Assembly: GCF_040183065.1 (NCBI RefSeq)
Contig: NC_091130.1
Span: 26,640,359-26,704,358, forward strand
DNA length: 64,000 nt
Reading direction: 5' to 3'
Origin: Periplaneta americana
Taxonomy: Eukaryota > Arthropoda > Insecta > Blattodea > Blattidae
In this document: positions 10,109 to 20,870 of the stretch, piece after piece
Numbering within the stretch: position 1 is the stretch's first letter
Layout of the letters: each line of letters starts with the position of its first letter
Position numbers and translations under genes: made by a program
The notes under the pieces: model-generated
What the model saw: only the letters and a program-made list of their open reading frames with translations
Database searches by the model: none
Told to the model about the DNA's origin: nothing

Positions 10109-10182
10109 TATCCGGTGTGGCTTAGTGGATAAAGCATCAGCACGTAGAGCTGAAAGTCCGGGTTCAAATCCCGGCGCCGGAG
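10109..10182 (+). other. tRNA-like head (Tyr-type anticodon GTA)
   Basis: Almost identical to the core at 9722-9796 but on the opposite strand, with anticodon loop ACGTAGA and B-box GGGTTCAAATCCC. It is followed by the first about 35 bp of the arm sequence and then diverges near 10215. Confidence 0.7.
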
Positions 10183-10215
10183 AGAATTTTTCTCCGTTCC
10201 AGTACTCTTTCATCG

Positions 10216-10970
10216 CTTCGCATTTCTGTTTTTGGATCCACCTTCACTTTGAAGACTATAGATTTTAATGAGGGTTTACAATGTGTTTCAATCAGAGGTG
10301 GTCCATGTCAGTGCTTTCATTCTCCGTCTTCTCCTTCCGCGCTTCTCTTTTGTTACCAGATCTTCCAGATGAGGGAGTGTAAATGACAAAACAAATTGTG
10401 GGCGCAACGTGCATTCTTGCAATCTTTGTGTTAAAAACACTGTCTACTACAGTAAACATCCCTTCCGAACCATGTCGAGGACACAATGCCCTGTCCAGGA
10501 TATGGTGAAAGTTTCCTCCCTTCCAAACATAAATTCTAAAGACACCCTCGTAACCGACAAAAGAACAGTAGCGGTATAGCCCACTTAAACTAAGCTGCTA
10601 TCAAGCATTTTATATTACTTCTGTTGTGTGAAGTGAAGCCTTCATTGGAATGAGGGATGGACTTTAGAGTCTGTTCCAAATTATAAAACTCAAACTTTAA
10701 TGTTATTCACTTATTCAGTAGGTAATTACCACTGACCTATTTGGTTAGAAAATGATTTAACAGACCTATCGGTAAAGAAGAAAGTACAATGCAATCCAAA
10801 TGATCAAGAAGTTTTTGAAAGTAGCCCTATTAAAAATTACCAAAAATTGCCGAAAAAATATAAAAATGACGTATTAGTTCAAAAACTTCAAAAATGCAAT
10901 ATAAAAAATTACTTTTTTTACGTTGATATTAACACAGAAAGGATTTCTATATTAATAGGCATCGTCCTAA
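10216..10970. other. No recognisable feature
   Basis: Low-complexity AT-rich DNA. A 64-aa minus-strand frame near 10.4 kb has no recognisable motif. Confidence 0.4.
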
Positions 10971-11254
10971 TGTGAAAAGTAAGAAGATGACTTTTCATCA
11001 ACATCCGCCCCCTAATTATTATTATTATCATTTAAGTTCTAGTTCATTACCTCTTCTTCCATCTTATATAATAGTCTTATCGTCTGTTTTATACCCCACT
11101 GTCTTGTGTTTATATATTTATTTGTTAAGTACTTCCTCATTAATTCTTATACCTACTTCTCTTCAGCCGATTTATTGTCTATATTTCCCTATCCATCCTC
11201 TTCTACTCTCTCTCATACCTAGACTATCTCCTTTCATTTCCTGACTTTCCTACT

Positions 11255-11340
11255 CCTTCATTCATAGTGTACTGCCCAAGTGCAAGTCTTTCACTGCAAA
11301 CCTTGCATTCTCCAGTCTTTCCTATTTTCTGTTAATTGTA
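11255..11340 (-). mobile_element. LINE 3' end fragment (family of 23617-24650)
   Basis: Short match to the 3' untranslated end of the LINE at 23.7 kb, starting at the TTCATTCATAGTG tail junction. Confidence 0.65.
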
Positions 11341-11349
11341 GCCCATATA

Positions 11350-12105
11350 CTTACTTATCGGCTTTTGAGGAAACCGGAGGTTCATTGCCGCCCTCACATA
11401 AGCCCGCCATTGGTCCCTATCCTGAGCAAGATTAATCCATTCTCTATCATCATATCCCACCTTCCTCAAATCCATTTTAATATCCTCCCATATACGTCTC
11501 GGCCTCCCCAAAGGTCTTTTTTCCGTCCGGCCTCCCAGCTAACACTCTATATGCATTTCTGGATTCGTCCATACGTGCTACATGCCCTGCCCATCTCAAA
11601 CGTCTGGATTTAATGTTCCTAATTATGTCAGGTCAAGAATACAATGCGTGCAGTTCTGCGTTGTGTAACTTTCTCCATTCTCCTGTAACTTCATCCCTCT
11701 TAGCCCCAAATATTTTCCTAAGCACCTTATTCTCAAACACCCGTAGTCTCTCTTCCCCTCTCTAAGTGATAGTCCAAGTTTTACAACCATAAAGAATAAC
11801 CGGTAATATAACTATTTTATAAATTCTAACTTTCAGATTTTTTGACAGCATACTGGATGATAAAAGCTTCTCAACCGAATAATAACAGGCATTTCCCATA
11901 TTCATTCTGTGTTTAATTTCCTCCCGAGTATCATTTATATTTGTTACTATTGCTCCAAGATATTTGAACTTCTCCACCTCTTCAAACATAAATTTCCAAT
12001 TTTTATATTTCCATTTCGTACAATATTCAGGTCACGAGACATAATCATATACTTTGTCTTTTCGGGATTTACTTCCAAACCTATTTCTTCACTTCCTTCA
12101 AATAT
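11350..12105 (-). pseudogene. 5'-truncated LINE, TAAG-tail family, copy 1
   Basis: The minus strand holds the C-terminal third of a non-LTR polyprotein in broken frames; 11989-11762 reads [16 protein letters not shown] and [20 protein letters not shown]. Closely related to 13204-14169, 15734-17352 and 47697-48565. The 3' tail is a short TAAGTAAG run at 11350. Frameshifts and stops make it inactive. Confidence 0.9.
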
Positions 12106-13020
12106 ATTACTTTCTTAAATTATCTGAATTATTTTTTATTCTTGATTCTCAAATCCACCTACTCTTGCTTATTCTTTCCAAGGTATTTTCTCCTATAATT
12201 ATTTGAATACATTTTTACTTTCTCTATTTTACATCCAAAAGGAAGAATTAAGACGTGAGGAAAAGTGGAAGAAAGAAGTAAAGAGGAGAAACATGTCTTC
12301 AAAAGTTACGAGAAGAAAAATGTTAGATATGGCCTTAAAAGTCGAAGCAATTACAGGATTGCAAAAAAAAAGGAGAGAGAGAGAGTAAGAGAAGTAAGTA
12401 GGAGTAATAGAAGAACTGTCTCAATTCCGATTAATATAAATTGCTCATAAATCATTTTATCAAGGGCTCATTTCAAATGCATAAAGCGATTCTTAAAGTG
12501 CAGTGCCTGTATGCACGCCTCTGACATCGTGGAAGGTCATCTTCCTACAGGTCTTAGGTTGTTTATACTGAAACTGGAAGAAGAGTAAGAGTTAAGTTTA
12601 TTTATTATATTAATATGGTGGTCTAGTGCTTACCAATCTTTATTTTGGACCAACATATTGCGGATTAAAACTCGTTCGAGTAAAGATATATTTATGGTAT
12701 AAAAAATCTTAATTGTGGATTCCATAGTATGGAGAAATAAAGCCGCTGGTCTCATTTAATAGTTTTACAACATGCAAAAAAAAGTCCCTTTTTTCCATGG
12801 AAAAAGACAAAACTCTTCCCTTCCCACATTATGAACTCAGGGGCGATCGTTCTACATTTTAACTCACATCATAGACAATTGGCTAGTTTCGTATATTGAG
12901 ACAATTCAGCCTGCTTGTAGTTTTTCCGAGGCGCTAACATAAATGTCGGGATGAGCCCTGAAAGAAATGGGCCATGAATCTCTATATTCATGACCCTCTT
13001 CGTGGATTTTGTCATTTTTC
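12106..13020. other. Mostly featureless; possible MITE 12463-12960
   Basis: AGGGCTCAT near 12463 and ATGAGCCCT near 12957 could be 9-bp terminal repeats of a small element, but I find no target duplication. Lys/Arg-rich frames at 12203-12450 are purine-tract artefacts. Confidence 0.3.
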
Positions 13021-13203
13021 ACAGTAATGAGTTCAGAAATCGATGTCTTGGCTTCCTCGAATCGCCTCGGGTACTTCTAGACGAGTTAAAATGGACATCG
13101 CTTGCTTAGTCCAAGGGTTTAGTCTCCTTGTCTAGCGAGGATAGTGGCGTCCGCATCTCACTACTCGCTTCGTCCCGGCTTTGAGTTTTGGAATAATATT
13201 CTG

Positions 13204-14169
13204 CTTTTCCAATTCACTGCGAGCTAAAGCAGGGAGATGCACTATAACCTTTACTTTTTAACTTTGCTCTAGAATATGCCATTAGGAAAGTTCAGGATAA
13301 CAGAGAGGGTTTGGAATTGAACGGGTTACATCAGCTTCTTGTCTATGCAGATGACGTGAATATGTTAGGAGAAAACCCACAAACGATTAGGAAAAACGCG
13401 GCAATTCTACTTCAAGCAAGTAAAGAGATAGGGTTGGAAGTAAATCCCGAAAAGACAAAGTATATGATTATGTCTCGTGATCAGAATATTGTACGAAATG
13501 GAACTATAAAAGTTGGAGATTTATCCTTCGAAGAGGTGGAAAAATTCAAATATCTTGGAGCAACAGTAACAAATGTAAATGACACTCGGGAGGAAATTAA
13601 ACGCAGAATAAATATGGGAAATGTCAGTTATTATTCGGTTGAGAAGCTTTTGTCATCTAGTCTGCTGTCAAAAAATCTGAAAGTTAGAATTTATAAAACA
13701 GTTATATTGCCGGTTGTTCTGTACGGCTGTGAAACTTGAACTCTCACTTTGAGAGAGGAACAGAGATTGAGGGCTTTTGAGAATAAGGTGCTTAGGAAAA
13801 TATTTGGGGCTAAGAGGGATGAAGTTACAGGAGAATGGAGAAAATTACACAACACAGAGCTGCACGCATTGCATCCTTCACCTGACATAATTAGGAACAT
13901 TAAATCCAGACGTTTGAGATGGGCAGGGCATGTGGCACGTATGGGCGAATCCATAAATGCATATAGAGTATTAGTTGGGAGGCCAGAGGGAAAAAGACCT
14001 TTGGGGAGGCAGAGACGTAGATGGGAAGATAATATTAAAATAGATTTGAGGGAGGTGGGATATGATTGTAGGGACTGGATTAATCTTGCTCAGGATAGGG
14101 ACCAATGGCGGGCTTATGTGAGGGCGGCATTGAACCTCCGGCTTCCTTAAAAGCCAGTAAGTAAGTAAG
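13204..14169 (+). pseudogene. 5'-truncated LINE, TAAG-tail family, copy 2
   Basis: Frames at 13311-13739 (142 aa) and 13749-14150 (133 aa) give the catalytic reverse transcriptase box [10 protein letters not shown], then [28 protein letters not shown] and RWAGHVARMGES. The break between them is a stop codon (TGA) at about 13737, where the family has a Trp codon. Target duplication TATTCTG lies at 13197-13203 and 14170-14176. The first two thirds of the polyprotein, including any endonuclease, are missing. The tail is (TAAG)n. Confidence 0.92.
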
Positions 14170-14463
14170 TATTCTGGGGAAATTCTACAGATAGTAACAG
14201 TATATTCCTACTACAAAAAAGAGTAATTAGAATAATAGTAGGTGCCAAATCTAGGGAATCGTGTAGGACCATTTTCAAAAAAGTACAAATAATGCCCATG
14301 GCTTGTCAGTATATTTTTTCATTAATACATCTCCTCGTATGTAATCGTGAAAAATTTGTAACTAATTCAACAGTTCAATGCATAAATACGCGTCAAAAGT
14401 GACTTTCATACTCCATCTGCAAATCTATCGTGCTATCAAAATGGAGTACGATATATGGTAGTA

Positions 14464-15563
14464 CAGGGACATCATTTTATTTTTACTTCAATTTTTATTG
14501 TACCTGAGTTTTTGAATGTACTTCACTCCCACCCCTTCTACTAATGAAGTTCAACCGTCCTCCACACAGATCAAAGAGCGCATAACAGTCATAGTAGACT
14601 TACGGTCATAGTAAACAGTACGTTCCAAAAATATGTTCGCGTTTTCCAGCGACGAAAGACGTTCAATATTGAATCATTTTCACACAGGTACGTCGCATCC
14701 CGGTTTCCCCCATCTGCTTCTATTCGCCTCTCTGTAAAGGCTAGTGCTGGGCTGTCTTAACTCTTTTCTGAGAACATCAATTTCTGTTAGGAATTGGACG
14801 TCTACATAATATTATACAACTGTTTAAAATAACTTAAAAAAAGGGCCTCGTTAAGTAATTAACTGTCACATGATTTCCTCCCTTTCTACGACCCTGCGAC
14901 ATAACCACTTGGACAGTAGATAGCATGTCTGAGTAATTTTATCTTTTCGGATCGGGGAGAAGTGAAGATTGAATTTACAGTACGTAAAGTACTCTTTTAT
15001 AGAGTAGGTACAGAATTATTTCAACATGAGTTACTGATACGAAGTACGAACCTAATAATTGGAATTAGGTACAATAGTCTATAGTGCGATAATATGCACA
15101 TTAGAACTAAAGTCTGTATCGAAATGAACGGCCACCATTTTCAGAAATGTGTTTAAATATCCATATTATGATTATTTTTCAATTTAACTTCATTCTCTAT
15201 AATGTACGCTAATGTCCTGTAGACAGTATAATATACAGTGCATAATGAATACGTCCGCATGGACAGCTCAGTTAGTGAGTAAAAACACTCATTGTTAATA
15301 CAGTACTGTATTTTGATTAAACAAAAACCTAATGAAAATTATCAAACTTAAAATCGCGAAATTTCCTAGTTTACGTAAATGGATGAACTACTTTTCTTCC
15401 CTCTTATACCTAGTAAAGTAATTTGTTTGTATATTACGTCAGTATCTTCGAACTCCAGTCGTGGAAGGGGGTAGCAAACGGTGTTTTCGGTTCTCAACCG
15501 TTAATCCAAAGGTATAGCCATGTTAATATCAGAAATGTTAGTAAAAATAAAATGATGTCCCTG
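14464..15563. mobile_element. 1.1-kb non-autonomous DNA transposon, TA target
   Basis: Terminal inverted repeats CAGGGACATCATTTTATTTT and its complement, flanked by TA (14462-14463, 15564-15565). The uninterrupted LINE copy (18.77 kb) has a single TA at this place, confirming the boundaries. No coding sequence. A TA duplication fits Tc1/mariner or IS630-related groups, but the termini do not identify a family for me. Confidence 0.85.
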
Positions 15564-15733
15564 TACAATTTTTAATAGCCTCCCTATGGATATAAAAAAC
15601 AAACTCAAAACAAAAGATTATATTACTTGGGGCGAAATTAAAGAAGCAACTAATTTCTCGCGCTTTCTATTCTGTAGGTGAATTTATAACATTCAACAAC
15701 GCTTCATGAATATTGTGTCTTATATTAAGTAAG

Positions 15734-17352
15734 GCCAAATAGAAATGATCAGGACGAAATTCAAATACAAACTGCTGAGCCATTCATACCGGAACCCACA
15801 CTTTCTGAAGTCGAAATTGCGATAGAAAATCTGAAAAAGTACAAGTCTCCAGGTATTGATCGAATTCCAGCAGAATTAATACAAGAGAGTGGAAGGGCAT
15901 TATCTAGCGAAATTTATAAGCTTGTACTTGCAATTTGGGAAAAGGAAATTGTACCAGAACAATGGAAGGAGTCCATAATTGTACCTATTTTCAAGAAGGG
16001 GGACAAGACTAACTGTAGTAACTTTCAAGGAATATCACTTTTGTTGACGTCGTACAAAATTTTGTCGAATATCCTTTTGAGAAGATTAACTCCATATGTA
16101 GATGAAATTATTGGGGATCATCATTGTGGTTTTAGGCGTAATAGATCGACTATTGATCAGATTTTTTGTATTCAACAGATATTGGAGAAAAAATGGAAGT
16201 ATAAGGGTACAGTACATCAGTTATTCATAGATTTCAAAAAGGCGTATGACTCGGTTAAGAGAGAAGTTTTATATAATATTCTTATTGAATTTGGTATTCC
16301 CAAGAAACTAGTTCGATTAATTAAAACGTATCTTAGTGAAACTTACAGCAGAGTCCGTGTAGGCTAGTTTCTATCTGATGCTTTTCCAATTCACTGCGGG
16401 CTAAAGCAGGGAGATGCACTATCACCTTTACTTTTTAACTTCGCTTCTAGAATATGCCATTAGGAAAGTTCAGGATAATAGAAAGGGTTTGGAGTTGAAT
16501 GGGTTATCAGCTTCTTGTCTATGCGGATGACGTGAATATGCTAGGAGAAAATCCACAAACGATTAGGGAAAACGCGGAAATTCTAGTTGAAGCAAGTAAA
16601 GCGAGCATTTTGGAAGTAAATCCCGAAAAGACAAAGTATATGATTATGTCTCGTGACCAGAATATTGTACGAAATGGAACTATAAAAATTGGAGATTTAT
16701 CTTTCGAAGAGGTGGAAAAATTCAAATATCTTGGAGCAACAGTAACAAATATAAATGACCCGGGAGGAAATTAAATGCAGAATAAATATGGGAAATGCGT
16801 GTTATTATTCGGCTGAGAAGCTTTTGTCATCCAGTCTGCTGTCAAAAAATCTGAAAGTTAGAATTTATAAAAGTTATATTACCGGTTGTTCTGTATGGTT
16901 GTGAAACTTGGACTCTCACTTTGAGAGAGGAACAGAGGTTAAGGGTGTTTGAGAATAAGGTTCTTAGGAAAATATTTGGGGCTAAGAGGGATGAAGTTAC
17001 AGGAGAATGGAGAAAGTTACACAACGCAGAACTGCACGCATTGTATTCTTCACCTGACATAATAAATTAGGAACATTAAATCCAGACATTTGAGATGGGC
17101 TGGGGATGTAGCACGTATGGGCGAATCCAGAAATGCATATAGAGTGTTAGTTGGGAGGCCGGAGGGAAAAAGACCTTTAGGGAGGCCGAGACGTAGATGG
17201 GAAGATAATATTAAAATGGATTTGAGGGAGGTGGGATATGATGACAAAGACTGGATTAATCTTGCACAGGATAGGGACCGATGGCGGGCTTATGTGAGGA
17301 CGGCAATGAACCTTCGGGTTCCTTAAAAGCCATTTGTAAGTAAGTAAGTAAG
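15734..17352 (+). pseudogene. LINE, TAAG-tail family, longest copy (reverse transcriptase domain)
   Basis: Conceptual translation in shifting frames covers most of a reverse transcriptase: SPGIDRIPAELIQ (near 15850), HHCGFRRNRSTIDQ (16.12 kb), FIDFKKAYDSV (16.23 kb, first catalytic Asp), GLKQGDALSPLLFNF (16.40 kb), [11 protein letters not shown] (16.51 kb, catalytic Asp pair) and the RWAGDVARMGES C-terminus (17.09 kb). No endonuclease domain is visible. At least three frameshifts or stops kill the copy. The tail is (TAAG)n at 17336-17352. It lies between two copies of another LINE. Confidence 0.93.
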
Positions 17353-17552
17353 TAATGAGTTTAGAAATCGATGTCTTGGCTTCCGCATATCGCCTCGGGT
17401 ACTTCTAGACGAGCTAAAAATGGACATCACTTGCTAGTCCAAGGGTTTAGTCCCTTTGTCTATTGAGAATAGTGGTATCCGCATCTCACTACTCGCTTCT
17501 TCCTGGCTTTGAGTTTTGGAATAATATTTTGGGGAAATCGTACAAACAGTAA

Positions 17553-18465
17553 AGGCCCATTCACAATGAAAATTAAACATAACGTAAACATTAACATAAG
17601 CACATAAACATATGCCACAAACTTAAGTAGCCAAGGCCCATTCACAATGAAAATTAAACATAACGTAAACATAATACGTGTGTGGAAACAAACATACCGA
17701 ATCAATAAAACTACAGAATCTATTACATAAAAATGGAGAATTGCACAATGACTGACGATGTAGCTATTCAATTTATGTTTCTAATAACTACAATGACATC
17801 AGTATATGGCTTTCAATACTTGAAATCAAAGAAACGGAGATGTAAAATAATCAACTTTTCGTCATATGATTCATATGTTGCGCGCCTAGCTAACATCACG
17901 GCCAATAGATCAAAATATTGCCTGTAGCATGAGATGTTAAACAAAAAGTGAAAACACGCTTTCCGCTTATGTAAAAGGTAAAGGTATCCCCGTAACATGC
18001 CATTAAGGCACTTGGGGGGCATGGAGGTAGAGCCCCATGCTTTCCATGACCTCGGCACTAGAATGAGGTGGTTTGGTCGGCACCACGCTCTGACCGCCTT
18101 TAACCCCCGGGAAAGACCCGGTACTCAATTTTACAGGAGGCTGAGTGAACCTCGGGGCCGTTCTGAAAGTTTGGCAACGAGAAAAAATCCTGTCACCACC
18201 TGGGATCGAACCCCGGACCTTTCAGTCCGTAGCCAGCTGCTCTACCAACTGAGCTACCCGGCCGCCTTCCGCTTGTGTACTGTTTCCAAATCGCATAAAC
18301 ATAAGCATGGAAGTTTGGAGTTTGCAAACTTTCATGTTAACGTCTTATGATTAAGATTAAGTTTATGCTTATGTAATTCATTGTGAATGCTTTCATTAAA
18401 TAACATGGACACAAGGTTTTATGCTTACGTTATGTTTATGTTTAATTTTCATTGTGAATGGGCCT
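17553..18465. mobile_element. Harbinger-type MITE with a nested SINE
   Basis: Flanked by TAA (17550-17552, 18466-18468). Ends AGGCCCATTCACAATGAAAA and its complement. The left terminus occurs twice, at 17553 and 17633. A SINE sits inside at 17974-18266. The LINE copy at 14.18 kb shows the empty site with one TAA. Confidence 0.9.
17974..18266 (-). mobile_element. Full-length tRNA-derived SINE
   Basis: On the minus strand: tRNA-like head with GCCGGGTAGCTCAGTTGG (A box) and GGGGTTCGATCCC (B box), then a body through CTCACTCAGCCTCC to GGGGATACCTTTACC. Flanked by a 13-bp target duplication TTCCGCTTRTGTA (17961-17973, 18267-18279; one mismatch). A second, 5'-truncated copy is at 62955-63194. Confidence 0.9.
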
Positions 18466-18537
18466 TAACAGTATATTCCTACTACAAAAAAGAGTAGGTG
18501 CGAAATCGTGGAGGACCATTTTCAAAAAAATACAAAT

Positions 18538-18605
18538 GAATCGGGAACAGCACATGTCACTATGTGTGGCGTATTGACACGTGTTGTTTCTGCAATCCCC
18601 GATTC
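18538..18605. mobile_element. 68-bp miniature inverted-repeat element
   Basis: Inserted in LINE copy 2 and absent from copy 1. Ends GAATCGGG and CCCCGATTC, flanked by AAAT on both sides (18534-18537, 18606-18609). Inner sequence is also palindromic (CACATGTC/GACACGTG). Confidence 0.8.
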
Positions 18606-19519
18606 AAATAATGCCCATGGCTTGTCAGTATATTTTTTCATCAATAAATCTCCTCGTATGTAATCGTGAAAAATTTGTAACTAATTCAACAGTTCATAGC
18701 ATAAATACGCGCCAAAAATGACTCACATTCCATCGGCAAATCTAGCGTGCTATAAAAAAGAAGTGTATTATATGGTAGTAAAATGTTTAATAGCCTCCCT
18801 ATGAATATAAAAAACAAACTCAAAACAAACTCAAAACAAAAGATTACTTGGGGCGAAATTAAAGACGTAAGTTACCTAATTTCTAGCGCCTTCTATTCTG
18901 TAGGTGAATTTATGACATTTATTCTGTCTTGTATTAAGTATTGGTACTGAACCTAAAAATAACGCTGTTACAATAATTATGAAGTTCTTGTAATAAAATA
19001 TGCTATCTGAATGTGGTATGCACTTTCTAATAAATATTTTTTCTCTCTGTTCAAGGTTCGCTGAACATTAATATTCTGTTGAATCTACATTGTGAGAATA
19101 GCGTTCAAATTGAATAATTACAGCGTTTATACTTCGCGCACATAATTCGATCTGATTGTGGGTTTTCGTAATAGCTCCCATGATAAACGGCCTTGATTAT
19201 AACAATGCAAATGTTGCTGCCAGATCACTGACACAGTTTCAGCTCTGTAGCTGCACGGCTCGTATTTCACACGTAATCCTTACAACTGCATTAATCAAAG
19301 TCGACCGCGGTCTACGAAACAGTCAAAGAGCAGCTTCAACATCTCATAGCGACAACACAATAGGATGTAGTTTATTCGGGATTGGATACAGGGCCCTTGC
19401 TAGAAATAAAAAGTAACAAAGAAAATGCCAAGTTCATATTATGTTTGAGTAATAACGAAATACAAGGTTACTACAAAAGAAATGGACCCTTTCAATGTTT
19501 TATGAATCCAAAACTATTA

Positions 19520-19893
19520 TGGCTCATTCACAATGAAAATTAAACATAACGTAAGCGTTAACTTAAGAATATAAACGTTACGGTAAAATCAAGATCAATC
19601 ACGATGGGAACATAAACATAACAGCAAACATACTTGGTAACTATGGAAACATAACGACGCCAATTCCTCATATTCTGTCGTATACTTCAGCGCTCTACGA
19701 TTGTGTACAGTTTGCAAATCACGTAAGCATAAGCATGAAAGTTTGGAGTTTGCAAACTTTCATGTTAACGTCTTACGGTAATGTTTATGTCAATGCTTAC
19801 GTGAATCATTGTGAATGATCCCATTTGATAGCCTGGGCGCAAACGTCTGTGTTTATGTTACGGTTATGTTTAATTTTCATTGTGAATAGGCCT
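19520..19893. mobile_element. Harbinger-type MITE, second copy
   Basis: 374 bp, same termini as 17553-18465 (GCTCATTCACAATGAAAATT on the left), flanked by TTA (19517-19519, 19894-19896). Sub-terminal blocks such as AAGTTTGGAGTTTGCAAACT are shared with the first copy. Confidence 0.88.
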
Positions 19894-20058
19894 TTAATGT
19901 TATGAGTAGGGACCGGATTTTTATGTAATTACATATTATATTTCTTTCAATCTAATTTTATATAAGTAACAAATCTTTGCGAATCTTGTAATTACCAATG
20001 ATATATTAAAATTTGATACTACATAATTTTACATATTTACCCCACATTACATATTATG

Positions 20059-20184
20059 GCTTGGTATTACATAAATCTACATATTTAGGGGTTTTATTCA
20101 TTTTTACTTCTCTAAAAGGGGGCTTGGTATTACATAAATCTACATATTTAGGGGTTTTATTCATTTTTACTTCTCTAAAAGGGG
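20059..20184. repeat. 63-bp perfect tandem duplication
   Basis: GCTTGGTATTACATAAATCT starts at 20059 and 20122; the two units are identical. The 63-bp period is a multiple of 3 but the surrounding frame carries no recognisable protein. Confidence 0.93.
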
Positions 20185-20870
20185 GAAAAAAATTTCTGCT
20201 GGGAAAGTTTACAATTTGAAATACACAGATTTAAAAAGCCTTTTTACCTACCCAAGAAAGGATATATTTGGGGACGAAACATAACGTCCTTAGTTCCAGA
20301 AAGTAATAGAGGCATTCACCCCATACCGCCCACTGTAAATATGAGTGAACAAAAGGCAACCTTTCTCATACAATTACCTTGTATTGTAAAAATCAATCAG
20401 AAAGTAGCGTTGCTTTCATGCGGTGGAGTGGGACGAGGACGACATGATTTGTCTCGAACTATAATAATTATTGTTCTGCACACGTCTCAACAAGCCGTTC
20501 CCATGCAATTTGCAACCTTACCCACTCTCTTCCTAATCCTTCCAGAGAAAACCCGTGTCAAGTCTGACATGAGCCGCAATAAAGTTGCCAACTTTTGAAA
20601 AGAAGCTGGAGTAAAGGAACAAACTGAAAATATGTTGAAATGTTAAAATAAATAGCTTTTCAGGTTATTGCTTGACCTCTTTACTTTAAATTTAGTAGAC
20701 CTACACGGAAATGGGATTTTCCGATCAACTAGAAAATATGTTCCCGGCTGGAATAATCCTACCCTTCTGAATGAGACAGGAATGCCACTTTTCAAACAAG
20801 AGTTTGTATAGATGCCTATAGTTTGAAGTTTTACTCGGGTTCTCTATAAAATCACAACTGGAGAGTCATA

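Larger units (their letters stand above)
9626..10215 (+). mobile_element. tRNA-core palindrome with hairpin-chain body and second tRNA head
   Basis: Arms 9626-9723 and 9788-9886 form a nearly perfect palindrome whose centre is a tRNA-like sequence on the minus strand. To its right follow a 200-bp body made of consecutive hairpins, then a second tRNA-like sequence on the plus strand (10109-10182), then the start of the arm sequence again (GAGAGAATTTTTCTCCGTTC). The left arm starts directly at the TTA that closes the Harbinger-type element. Confidence 0.85.
13021..15733 (+). pseudogene. CR1/Jockey-like LINE 3' region, copy 1, interrupted twice
   Basis: The blocks 13021-13203, 14170-14463 and 15564-15733 together match 17355-18940. 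Conceptual fragments such as CRTIFKK and RAFYSVGEF belong to the C-terminal end of a CR1/Jockey-type LINE. The copy is split by a second LINE (13204-14169) and a DNA transposon (14464-15563). The reading frame is heavily broken. Confidence 0.75.
17355..18940 (+). pseudogene. CR1/Jockey-like LINE 3' region, copy 2
   Basis: Matches 13021-15733 once insertions are removed. A Harbinger MITE (17553-18465) and a 68-bp element (18538-18605) interrupt it. Near its end a frame reads NSLPMNIKNKL-type LINE C-terminus and SSAFYSVGEFMTF. Not coding-competent. Confidence 0.75.

Noticed and set aside
12203-12450. Lys/Arg/Glu-rich small proteins
   Set aside because: Purine-rich tract read in two overlapping frames; no support as a gene.
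13311-14150. Two long frames that look like a host gene
   Set aside because: They are the reverse transcriptase box and C-terminus of a truncated LINE with a target duplication; the same protein recurs at 11.4, 15.7 and 47.7 kb.
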